Shown one piece after another: positions 14,935 to 21,083 of a stretch of 21,083 nt of DNA. This DNA comes from Thermotogaceae bacterium. Lineage in GTDB: Bacteria; Thermotogota; Thermotogae; Thermotogales; Thermotogaceae. Made by a program: the position numbers and the translations under genes. The stretch is taken from positions 1 to 21,083 of the forward strand of contig JAGHBG010000059.1 in NCBI GenBank assembly GCA_021161105.1. The letters are read 5' to 3'. Numbering within the stretch: the stretch's first letter is position 1; each line of letters opens with the position of its first letter. The notes beneath the pieces were generated by a model. That model was given only the letters and a program-made list of their open reading frames with translations, did no database searches and was not told the DNA's origin.

Positions 14935-16218
14935 TTACATTGGGTAGTATCCTCTCTTTCTCACTGCCGAAGCAACTCTGTCAATTGCAACTATGTAAGC
15001 TGCTGTTCTCATATCAGTTTTGAACTTCTTCATAGTTTTGTACACTTCTCCAAATTCTCTTACCATCATTTTCTTAAGCTTCTTTCTTATATCGTCTATG
15101 TCCCAGAAAAAGCTCTGAAGGTCTTGAACCCATTCAAAGTAGGATACAGTTACACCACCAGCATTTGCCAGTATATCTGGAATTATAAATATTCCTTTTT
15201 CAAGGAGAATCTTTTCTGCCTCAGCTGTAGTTGGCCCATTCGCTCCTTCTACAATAATCTTTGCTCTTACATCTCTTGCAATATCTTCCGTTATAGCATT
15301 TTCAAGCGCTGCAGGCACAAGAATATCAACATCCAGCGTGAGAAGATCTCTATTGGAAATTGGTTCGCCTCCAGGATAGCCTTTGATTACTCCATCATTT
15401 TCATCTCTGTACTTAATAAGATCATCAATGTCAAGACCATCTGCATTGTAAATTCCTCCACTTATGTCAGAGACCGCAACGATTTTGGCGCCATATTCTT
15501 CAGAAATAATCTTTGCTGCATAGGAGCCAACATTACCAAAACCCTGAATTGCTACTGTGGTATTTCTAATATCCATGCCAAGAACATCTGCTGCTTCGTT
15601 AGCAACTATGGCAACGCCTCTTCCTGTAGCTTCTGCTCTTCCAGCAGAACCTCCAAGATCAACCGGCTTTCCTGTTACGACGCCAAGCGTAGTTACTCCT
15701 ACATTCATGCTGTATGTATCCATGTACCATGCCATTATCTTTGAGTTGGTATTGACATCAGGAGCAGGTATATCCTTGTTAGGACCAATCATGAATTGAA
15801 TTTCAGAAAAGAACCTTCTTGAAAGTCTTTCTAATTCCCTCTCAGATAGCTTATATGGATCTACCTTAACTCCTCCTTTACCTCCACCATATGGAAGGTT
15901 CATAACTGCACATTTCCATGTCATCCAGAATGCAAGAGAAGCAACCTCATCAAGGTTTACATTAGGATGGTATCTAATTCCACCCTTTGCAGGCCCTCGC
16001 GCTGTATTGTGCTGAACTCTGTACCCCACAAACATCTGAACTCTCCCATCATCCAGCATAACCGGAAAATGGACTGTCAGAATCTTTTGAGGCCACAGAA
16101 GAAAGTTCTTTATGTTTTCCTCCAAATCAATGAGTTCTGCAGCTTTAAGGAACTGGTTCTGAGCCATCTCGTAAAGAGGGCCAAGGGGTTCAAGATGATT
16201 TAAATGCCTTTCCTCCAT
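14935..16218 (-). CDS. gdhA: glutamate dehydrogenase
   Basis: NAD(P)-dependent enzyme linking glutamate with 2-oxoglutarate plus ammonia; 427 residues, the normal size for the hexameric bacterial and archaeal type. Substrate-site motifs are KGGIRYHP (Lys78), MTWKCA (Lys102) and PYGGGKGG with catalytic Lys114, then PAPDVNT. The dinucleotide domain begins at about 190 with GRGVAIVANEA and has GFGNVGSYAA. EGANGPTT and DILANAGGVTVSYFEWVQ are conserved. The start is ATG 16218, 7 nt after GGAGG; the TTG directly before it would be too close. It has its own promoter with an operator-like dyad and is followed after 12 nt by glpX, suggesting joint expression. Cofactor preference is not evident. Confidence 0.96.
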   Translation of the reverse strand: MEERHLNHLEPLGPLYEMAQNQFLKAAELIDLEENIKNFLLWPQKILTVHFPVMLDDGRVQMFVGYRVQHNTARGPAKGGIRYHPNVNLDEVASLAFWMTWKCAVMNLPYGGGKGGVKVDPYKLSERELERLSRRFFSEIQFMIGPNKDIPAPDVNTNSKIMAWYMDTYSMNVGVTTLGVVTGKPVDLGGSAGRAEATGRGVAIVANEAADVLGMDIRNTTVAIQGFGNVGSYAAKIISEEYGAKIVAVSDISGGIYNADGLDIDDLIKYRDENDGVIKGYPGGEPISNRDLLTLDVDILVPAALENAITEDIARDVRAKIIVEGANGPTTAEAEKILLEKGIFIIPDILANAGGVTVSYFEWVQDLQSFFWDIDDIRKKLKKMMVREFGEVYKTMKKFKTDMRTAAYIVAIDRVASAVRKRGYYPM

Positions 16219-16272
16219 CAAAATACCTCCTTTTTAAGATTTATAATTTTGGCAATGGATGTTCCACAAAAC

Positions 16273-16299
16273 AGTATATCACTTTGTGATATTTGTCAA
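16273..16299 (-). promoter_or_regulatory. gdh promoter with internal operator-like palindrome
   Basis: On the minus strand TTGACA (16294-16299) is a perfect -35. TATACT (16273-16278) is a good -10 at a short 15-nt spacing; TACTGT at 17 nt is the alternative. The spacer contains the perfect palindrome ATATCAC-AAA-GTGATAT (16276-16292). On the other strand TTGTGA-N6-TCAACA overlaps the -35 and loosely resembles a Rex redox-sensor site (TTGTGA-N6-TCACAA). A repressor bound here would block RNA polymerase. Confidence 0.65.
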
Positions 16300-16420
16300 C
16301 AAATTTTTTTGATTTTTAAAGCGTTGATCCTGTTCATTTCTCAGCACTTTACACGGTGTTTATCTAAAAAACGATGGTGATTAATCTAAAAAGTTCTTGA
16401 AGGGTATCACTCACTTTTTA

Positions 16421-16603
16421 CTATGTCAGGAAAGGTGTGACATACGCAGAGATATATACAATGCCCGGGAGGAAAATAAAAAGAAGCAATTTATAACGCT
16501 CTGTGAAGATAGAAGCTTTTGATGAAAAAGAAAGAGAATTTCCTTCGCAACATTCAGGGAACGCCAGCATTGCTTTCAACTTGTCTGGAAAAATCATTTT
16601 CAA
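16421..16603 (-). CDS. doubtful 60-residue ORF with one TM segment
   Basis: The stretch 16219-16599 between gdh and the ABC ATPase has no confident gene. It contains this 60-codon ORF, whose TTG start overlaps the ATPase stop (TTGA), as in coupled genes. The N-terminal half is polar with a CC pair (FPECCEGN). The C-terminal half, ERYKLLLFIFLPGIVYISAY, looks like one membrane helix and recalls the first helix of MalF-type permeases, followed at once by TAG TAA. It has no ribosome binding site of its own. It may be a remnant, a tiny coupled membrane peptide or chance. The rest of the gap (16300-16420) shows only the gdh promoter and AT-rich sequence without a clear terminator. Confidence 0.22.
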   Translation of the reverse strand: MKMIFPDKLKAMLAFPECCEGNSLSFSSKASIFTERYKLLLFIFLPGIVYISAYVTPFLT

Positions 16604-17343
16604 ATTCTTTCCAGAATTGAGCTTATGAAATTCCTTGCTTCATTTGATTCCGGAAATGTAAAGAATTGTTGAGGAGAGGATTCTTCTACAACTATTCCGT
16701 TTTCCATATAAACTATTCTTGTCGCAACACTCTTTGCAAAACCCATTTCATGAGTAACAACAATCATCGTTCTTCCCTCAAGAGCCAGATTTTTCATAAC
16801 CTTTAGAACCTCTCCAACAAGAGAAGGGTCAAGAGCCGATGTGGGTTCATCAAATAAAAGCACATCAGGTTCCATCGCCAGCGCCCTTGCAATAGCAACC
16901 CTCTGTTTCTGACCACCAGAGAGTTGTGATGGGTAATTATAAGCTTTATTAGCCATCCCTACTTTCTCCAGATACTTCATGGCTTCCTTTCTTGCATCGT
17001 CCCAGCTTTCACCTTTTACTTTTACCCTTCCTATAGCAACATTGTCCAGAGCATTTAAGTGACTGAACAAATTAAAATGCTGGAAAACAAAGCCTATCTT
17101 TGCTCTGATTCTCCTGAGCTCCCCTGGAGTAACAGTTGATAAGTTCTGACCTTCAAAGAAAACCTCTCCATCGTCAGGTTGAATGAGATAATTTATTGTC
17201 CTTAACATAGTAGACTTTCCTGCTCCTGATGGCCCAAGAACAACCACAATTTCTCCACTTTCAACATCCAGATTAACACCTCTTAAAGCTTCAAAGCCAT
17301 TAAATTGCTTTTTAACGCCTCTTAAAGAAACTATTGTACTCAT
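16600..17343 (-). CDS. polar amino-acid ABC transporter ATPase (GlnQ/HisP type)
   Basis: Cytoplasmic ATPase subunit, 247 residues, powering import by the neighbouring permease. Walker A is GPSGAGKST (about 37-45), Q-loop FVFQHFNLFSHL, signature LSGGQKQRVAIARAL, Walker B VLLFDEPTSALDP and switch VVTHEM. FQHFNLF and EMGFAK are typical of the polar amino-acid class. The ATG overlaps the permease TGA by 4 nt (ATGA), with GGAGG 11 nt upstream. It is the third gene of the lysine-riboswitch-controlled unit, which points to lysine or another basic amino acid as substrate. Confidence 0.95.
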   Translation of the reverse strand: MSTIVSLRGVKKQFNGFEALRGVNLDVESGEIVVVLGPSGAGKSTMLRTINYLIQPDDGEVFFEGQNLSTVTPGELRRIRAKIGFVFQHFNLFSHLNALDNVAIGRVKVKGESWDDARKEAMKYLEKVGMANKAYNYPSQLSGGQKQRVAIARALAMEPDVLLFDEPTSALDPSLVGEVLKVMKNLALEGRTMIVVTHEMGFAKSVATRIVYMENGIVVEESSPQQFFTFPESNEARNFISSILERI

Positions 17344-18143
17344 GCTAAGCTCATCCTCCTTTCCAGGTATCTTCCAAGGATAGAAAGAACGGAAGTCAAC
17401 ATTATGTATATAAAGGCAACAATTATGTAGCTTTCAAAAGTTGCAAAAGAGCTTGTACCAACCTGTCTGCCCATCATGGTGAGTTCTCCAAGAGCAATAA
17501 CAGAAGCCAGCGAACTGTCTTTTACGAGACTTATCATTTGCCCTATGAGTGGTGGAAGAGAAATTCTAATTGCCTGCGGAAAAACTATGGAAAGGAATAT
17601 TTGCAAATTCGTCATTCCCAGGGAGTGTGCAGCTTCTATTTCTCCCGGATCAACTGCTTCTATACCCGACCTTATTATTTCCGTCATATAGGCTCCTTCA
17701 AATAAAGAGAGTGCCAAAACAGCTGCCCAGAATCTGTTTAAGTGTAATATAGTGCCAACACCATAATACGTCAGTAATATCACAACAAGCAGTGGAGTAT
17801 TTCTAAATATCCAAACATAAATTGCAGCTATATCTTTGAAGAATCCCACCTTTGAAGTTTTCATTATGGAAAAAACAAGCCCAAGGCCAAAGGATATAAA
17901 TATGGATACGGCACTAACCTGAAATGTTACAGTGAGCCCTTTTAAAAACATTGTCCGGTATTTAAGAACAACCCCCCAGTTGAACGGATAAACCTTTGCT
18001 ATTGCAAAGTAAAACACAGCAGCGAGGAGAACGATCCCCGCTGCTGTAAAAATTTTTCCTACTATTCTTTTCAAGTTCTGGTCTATCCTAACCTGTCTTT
18101 TTTTCATCGAAATCTCCTCTTCTTTCATTTGAAGAACTTTCAT
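17340..18143 (-). CDS. polar amino-acid ABC transporter permease (HisM/GlnP type)
   Basis: Inner-membrane permease, 267 residues. A charged N-terminal segment precedes the first helix (about 30-52). The usual HisM-type core follows: FLKGLTVTFQVS, VWIFRNTPLLVVILLTYYG, GAYMTEIIRSGIEAVDPGEIEAAHSLGM (the ATPase-coupling EAA region), then FPQAIRISLPPLIGQMISLVKDSSL. It probably works as a homodimer, since only one permease gene is present. Two starts are plausible: ATG 18143 after GAGGTG, and ATG 18107 (MKKRQVRID) after GAGGAG, each at 6 nt. I list the longer. It lies 24 nt after the binding-protein gene. Confidence 0.93.
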   Translation of the reverse strand: MKVLQMKEEEISMKKRQVRIDQNLKRIVGKIFTAAGIVLLAAVFYFAIAKVYPFNWGVVLKYRTMFLKGLTVTFQVSAVSIFISFGLGLVFSIMKTSKVGFFKDIAAIYVWIFRNTPLLVVILLTYYGVGTILHLNRFWAAVLALSLFEGAYMTEIIRSGIEAVDPGEIEAAHSLGMTNLQIFLSIVFPQAIRISLPPLIGQMISLVKDSSLASVIALGELTMMGRQVGTSSFATFESYIIVAFIYIMLTSVLSILGRYLERRMSLA

Positions 18144-18167
18144 TTTAATCACCTCAATTCAATCTAA

Positions 18168-18932
18168 TTATTCTGCTGAAATACCCCATCTGGCTTTGAG
18201 CTGATCTATAAGTCCGCTTGTTCTTGCCCATCTTATGAATGTATTAAGCCAGTGAAGGAATTCAAGGTTTCCTCTTCTAACAGCTATTCCAAGGTTTTCC
18301 TTTGTTAAAAGTTCTCCACTTACCTCCAGAACACTGTATTTTTTTGCCATGAACTGTGCAAATATGGAATCAACTACCATTATGTCTGCTCGTCCGCTCG
18401 CAACCTGGTAAGCTGCCTCGTCCATAGTATCGAAAGCCAATATATTCGCGTTTGGAAAAAGTCTTCTTGCAGCTTCATCACCGGTTGTTCCGAGCTGGAC
18501 AGCTACTCTGAGTCCCTCTATGTTTTTTAGATCGCTATATCTCGGCGCTGATGAGTATTTTTTCGTGCTATAAAGAACTGTCTGTCCTACAGTGAGATAT
18601 GGATCGGTAAAATCTACTTTTAAAGCCCTCTCTGGTGTTATTGTCATACCTGAGGAGATTATGTCAAATTTTCCCGATATGAGCGCCGGTATTATTCCAT
18701 CCCAGTTAACAACAACAAATTCCAATTTAACTCCAAGTATTTCTGCCATCTTTTTAGCGAGATCAACCTCAAAGCCTACTCTGTTGCCCTTCTCATCTGT
18801 TCCATAAAGTGGCATGTAACCTGCATCCTGTCCAATTCTCAAAACTCCTCTTGCTCTGATTTCATCAAGAAGATCCGCAAAGGCAAAGAAAGAAATTACC
18901 AAAACCATAACGAAAACCATAAACCTTCTCAT
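18168..18932 (-). CDS. amino-acid ABC transporter substrate-binding protein
   Basis: Exported solute-binding protein (SBP_bac_3 family), 254 residues. The signal peptide is about residues 1-19 (MRRFMVFVMVLVISFFAFA) with no lipobox Cys, so it is probably free in the periplasm-like space or held by an uncleaved helix. The mature part begins DLLDEIRARGVLRIGQDAGY, with GFEVDLAKKMAEILG, SGMTITPERALKVDFTDPYL and a QLGTTGDEAA lobe-crossing segment, all typical. ATG 18932 follows GGAGG by 8 nt. Longer readings run back through the riboswitch and are not real. Control by the lysine riboswitch suggests lysine as ligand. Confidence 0.95.
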   Translation of the reverse strand: MRRFMVFVMVLVISFFAFADLLDEIRARGVLRIGQDAGYMPLYGTDEKGNRVGFEVDLAKKMAEILGVKLEFVVVNWDGIIPALISGKFDIISSGMTITPERALKVDFTDPYLTVGQTVLYSTKKYSSAPRYSDLKNIEGLRVAVQLGTTGDEAARRLFPNANILAFDTMDEAAYQVASGRADIMVVDSIFAQFMAKKYSVLEVSGELLTKENLGIAVRRGNLEFLHWLNTFIRWARTSGLIDQLKARWGISAE

Positions 18933-18950
18933 ACCCAATCCCTCCTTATT

Positions 18951-18987
18951 AAAAAAATTCGGGGCGCCTCCGTAGAAAGCGCCCCGA
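18951..18987 (-). terminator. intrinsic terminator of the lysine riboswitch
   Basis: On the minus strand TCGGGGCGC (18987-18979) pairs with GCGCCCCGA (18967-18959) around an 11-nt loop, followed by ATTTTTTT and then directly by the GGAGG of the binding-protein gene. A further small hairpin, GCTGGTT/AATCAGC with a 6-nt loop, fills 18988-19007 between the aptamer and this terminator. This is the expression platform: transcription should stop here when lysine is bound. Confidence 0.9.
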
Positions 18988-19007
18988 GCTGATTTCCTGC
19001 AACCAGC

Positions 19008-19187
19008 CCCGGACGGCTCTCCACGGAAAGGGCTGCTCTTTCCGTGACAGTGACACAGGTATTCCCTGTGCCCCCAGGCATGGAAGGTAGAGGGATCCCT
19101 TCCACCCTTCGGCTCCCTCGCCTTTCCCCTACCCCCAATTCCCTCCTGATAAGGTAGGGTACTCATCTCGGGAGCGCCTCCGCCGGG
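19008..19187 (-). promoter_or_regulatory. lysine riboswitch (L box) aptamer
   Basis: A GC-rich structured leader in an AT-rich region, read on the minus strand. P1 pairs 19180-19187 with 19008-19016 (one bulge). P2 base is GGCGCTCCC (19170-19178) with GGGAGCC (19111-19117). P2b is CCCTACC (19153-19159) with GGTAGGG (19127-19133). P3 is GGAAGG/CCTTCC (19098-19103, 19082-19087). P4 is CACAGG/CCTGTG (19065-19070, 19054-19059). P5 is CACGGAAAG/CTTTCCGTG (19038-19046, 19022-19030). Conserved L-box strings are present: GAGATGAGTA, GGGGAAAGGCGAGG, GCCGAAGGGTG, ATGCCTGGGGG and CTGTCACGG. It closely resembles the T. maritima lysine riboswitch as I remember it. With the terminator downstream it is an OFF switch for the amino-acid importer. 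Confidence 0.95.
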
Positions 19188-19209
19188 TTTCCGTATATAC
19201 TTTTGCGCA

Positions 19210-19238
19210 ATGATATCCTCTTAAGTTCCTTTTGTCAA
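19210..19238 (-). promoter_or_regulatory. promoter of the lysine-importer operon
   Basis: On the minus strand TTGACA (19233-19238), a 17-nt spacer and TATCAT (19210-19215) form a strong sigma-A-type promoter. It sits about 23 nt before the first aptamer base and 12 nt after the adenine deaminase stop, so the importer has its own transcript. Confidence 0.88.
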
Positions 19239-19250
19239 GAATTTATTAAA

Positions 19251-20972
19251 CTACACATATAAATCCACAAATTCCTGCTTTTCTACATCAACAATTCCAT
19301 TGTTAGTAATCTTAAGCTTCGGAATAACCGCAAGCTGTATAAAATGAACTGCCATTAAAAGTTCTTTATTTGTACCAAGATTTTCCAGTGTATTATCAAG
19401 CTTTCTTATGCTTTCAACGACTTCTTCCAATAGTTCATTGGACATAAGACCAGCTATTGGAAGAGGTATAGAAGCAACTACTTTACCATCGACTACAACA
19501 ACAATTCCTCCATTCATTTTTTCTACTTCTTTTGCAGCTGCTACAATGTCATCGTCATTGGTTCCTATGGAGTAAACATTATGTGCGTCGTGCCCTATAC
19601 TGCCCGCAACGGCACCATTTTTCAATCTGAACCCGTTTACAAATCCCACAGAGAAGTTAGAAGCTGTATGCCTGTCAAAAACAACTATCTTCAATATATC
19701 TTTCTTTACATCTGAAACTACAAAACCATCCTTTACAGCAGGCTCAACTATTAGATGATCAGTGAGAAGACTTTTTTCGTATATCTTTATAACCCTGATT
19801 TTCTTTCCTTTATCTCTGACCTTGATGTCATCTTTTGTAAAGCTTGGAAGCCTTACTTTGCCAACAATTTCTGGTACGTCCGCTATCTTTCCTTTGAGAG
19901 TTCCCACAAATTTTCCATTTTTCACCACAACTTTTCCATCCTTTATAACCATATTTATTCTGAAATCCTCCAGATTTTCAAGTATCACAAAATCTGCCTT
20001 GTAGCCTGGCGCAACCGCTCCCATGCTTCTTAAATTGAAATACCTCGCTGTGTTTATCGTAGCCATTCTTATAGCAGTTACGGGATCAACACCATGTTTA
20101 ACCGCTTTTTTTATATTAAAATCGATATGTCCTTCTTCCACAATGTCAAGGGCATCTTTATCGTCAGTACAAAATGAGAAAAAGTATTGATTTCTATCGT
20201 TCACGACGCCAATTAAAGCATCCAAATCTCTTGCCGTCGTACCTTCCCTTATAAATACTTGCATTCCTCTTCTTACCTTCTCAAGAGCTTCTTCTGCTCT
20301 CGTAGCTTCATGGTCTGATCTTATGAAAGCGCTTATGTACGCGTTGAGAGCTTTGCCGGAAAGGCCTGGAGCATGCCCATCTATTTTTCTGTACTTATGC
20401 CTTAATACTTCTATTTTTGTAATTATCTCGTTGTCCAGGTTTAAAACACCAGGAAAATTCATAACTTCACCGAGTGCAATAATCCTTTTTGGATACTTCT
20501 CAACGAAATTCACTATATCTTCAGGACCAATTCTCGCACCTGATGTTTCAAAATTAGAAGCAGGGACCGCAGAAGGTATAGCTATATATACATTCAGCGG
20601 TATCCCTTCTGTAGCTTCTATCATGTACTCTATACCATCAAGTCCGAGAACATTTCCTATTTCATGGGGGTCAGCTATCACAGTTGTCGTTCCATGCAAT
20701 AAAACCGCCTTCGCAAACTGCCTTGGTGATAACATCGTGCTTTCTATATGCATATGTGCATCTATAAGTCCAGGTGCAACATACATTCCTTTGAGATCAA
20801 GAACTTCTTCTCCTTCTTCGTAATCTCCAACACCAGCGATTCTTTTTCTATAAATGGCTATATTTGCTTCTTCAATTTCACCTGTAAAAACATTGACTAT
20901 CTTCGCATTCTTTATCAGAAGATGCGCAGGTTTTTGCCCCAATGCATAAGGTATGATTTCTTTTATCCTCAT
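19251..20972 (-). CDS. ade: adenine deaminase
   Basis: Metal-dependent amidohydrolase converting adenine to hypoxanthine plus ammonia in purine salvage; 573 residues, normal for the family. Metal-site motifs are GLIDAHMHIEST (His73, His75), ADPHEIGNV, KIDGHAPGLSG and FCTDDKDA. The C-terminal family domain has DRHTASNFSVGFVNGF, GSIGHDAHNVYSIGTND and LPIAGLMSN. The start is ATG 20972, five nt after GAGGGGGG; a longer reading to 21017 has no ribosome binding site. It is divergent from a gene starting at 21056 and upstream of the lysine importer, which has a separate promoter. Confidence 0.96.
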   Translation of the reverse strand: MRIKEIIPYALGQKPAHLLIKNAKIVNVFTGEIEEANIAIYRKRIAGVGDYEEGEEVLDLKGMYVAPGLIDAHMHIESTMLSPRQFAKAVLLHGTTTVIADPHEIGNVLGLDGIEYMIEATEGIPLNVYIAIPSAVPASNFETSGARIGPEDIVNFVEKYPKRIIALGEVMNFPGVLNLDNEIITKIEVLRHKYRKIDGHAPGLSGKALNAYISAFIRSDHEATRAEEALEKVRRGMQVFIREGTTARDLDALIGVVNDRNQYFFSFCTDDKDALDIVEEGHIDFNIKKAVKHGVDPVTAIRMATINTARYFNLRSMGAVAPGYKADFVILENLEDFRINMVIKDGKVVVKNGKFVGTLKGKIADVPEIVGKVRLPSFTKDDIKVRDKGKKIRVIKIYEKSLLTDHLIVEPAVKDGFVVSDVKKDILKIVVFDRHTASNFSVGFVNGFRLKNGAVAGSIGHDAHNVYSIGTNDDDIVAAAKEVEKMNGGIVVVVDGKVVASIPLPIAGLMSNELLEEVVESIRKLDNTLENLGTNKELLMAVHFIQLAVIPKLKITNNGIVDVEKQEFVDLYV

Positions 20973-21009
20973 AATCTCCCCCCTCTGCACTTGTGCTTTT
21001 GAATGAAAT

Positions 21010-21038
21010 TTTACCAAATAGGGTTTATGTAATAAAAT
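21010..21038 (+). promoter_or_regulatory. candidate promoter for the rightmost gene
   Basis: TTTACC (21010-21015), a 17-nt spacer and TAAAAT (21033-21038) lie upstream of the plus-strand start. TAAAAT on the other strand at 21008-21013 may be the -10 of adenine deaminase. Both are weak matches. Confidence 0.35.
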
Positions 21039-21055
21039 TTAACGGGGTGATAAAT

Positions 21056-21083
21056 ATGAAACTGACCGTTATCATTATTATGC
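21056..21083 (+). CDS. 5' end of a gene cut by the window edge
   Basis: GGGGTGA (21044-21050) is followed 5 nt later by ATG and nine codons, MKLTVIIIM. A lysine then a hydrophobic run suggests a signal peptide or membrane helix. Nothing more can be said. Confidence 0.55.

Noticed and set aside
15124..15744. 206-codon plus-strand ORF inside gdh
   Set aside because: It is antisense to a clear glutamate dehydrogenase. Its composition (Cys, Ser, Ile, Asn rich) is that of a reversed coding strand, and it has no ribosome binding site.
18933..19166. N-terminal extension of the substrate-binding protein
   Set aside because: It would translate the riboswitch and terminator. ATG 18932 with GGAGG and a signal peptide is clearly the start.
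20323..20823. 166-codon plus-strand ORF inside adenine deaminase
   Set aside because: Antisense shadow of the conserved deaminase frame with no start signals.
1..21083. tRNA, rRNA, insertion sequences, prophage or integron parts
   Set aside because: No cloverleaf-like stretch, rRNA motif, transposase, integrase or terminal repeats were found by reading both strands; a tRNAscan and ISfinder search would confirm.

Overview
The window looks like chromosomal DNA from a member of the Thermotogota, possibly a Kosmotoga- or Mesotoga-like lineage. The genes are tightly packed with strong GGAGG-type ribosome binding sites. They use GTG and TTG starts and many 4-nt stop/start overlaps. The DNA is AT-rich except for a GC-rich structured RNA leader that closely resembles the Thermotoga maritima lysine riboswitch. 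The protein set also fits: a MalG-like permease with a huge insert, hexameric-type glutamate dehydrogenase, class II fructose-bisphosphatase, ferritin and adenine deaminase. The genus assignment is inference from memory, not a search.

Layout. Positions 1-202 hold a cluster of short palindromes. From 7731 down to 203 every gene is on the minus strand. First comes a coupled trio: a class II glutamine amidotransferase, a DUF1858 protein and an MMPL/RND exporter. After an 86-nt gap with a promoter-like dyad comes a second unit: mnmA, the MalG-like permease, a small membrane/coiled-coil protein and a RsmJ/YpiP-like methyltransferase. Position 7732-7862 is a divergent promoter region with a perfect 9-bp inverted repeat. 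Ferritin and a short-chain dehydrogenase run rightward from it and converge on a HerA-like ATPase with a long coiled-coil tail (9301-11439, minus).

From 11612 to 13911 genes run rightward: a FliK/YlqG-like candidate, a stand-alone FlhB cytoplasmic domain (YlqH/FlhX type), a DUF4213/DUF364 metal-chelation-type protein and an OsmC-family protein. This block ends at a bidirectional terminator. From 20972 down to 13925 all confident genes are again on the minus strand: adenine deaminase; a lysine-riboswitch-controlled polar amino-acid ABC importer (binding protein, permease, ATPase); glutamate dehydrogenase with its own promoter and an operator-like dyad; and glpX, which carries an apparent 1-nt frameshift. 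A plus-strand gene begins at 21056 and runs off the window.

Functional reading. The right half is nitrogen and central-carbon metabolism: adenine deamination releasing ammonia, lysine import under riboswitch control, glutamate dehydrogenase and gluconeogenesis. The left half mixes tRNA and rRNA modification, transport and iron or redox handling. I see no CRISPR array, tRNA, rRNA, transposase or integrase. The points most worth a second look are the glpX frameshift, the lysine riboswitch, the palindrome cluster at 42-130, the inverted repeats between the amidotransferase and ferritin, the orphan FlhB-C module and the permease with an insert of about 500 residues beside mnmA.
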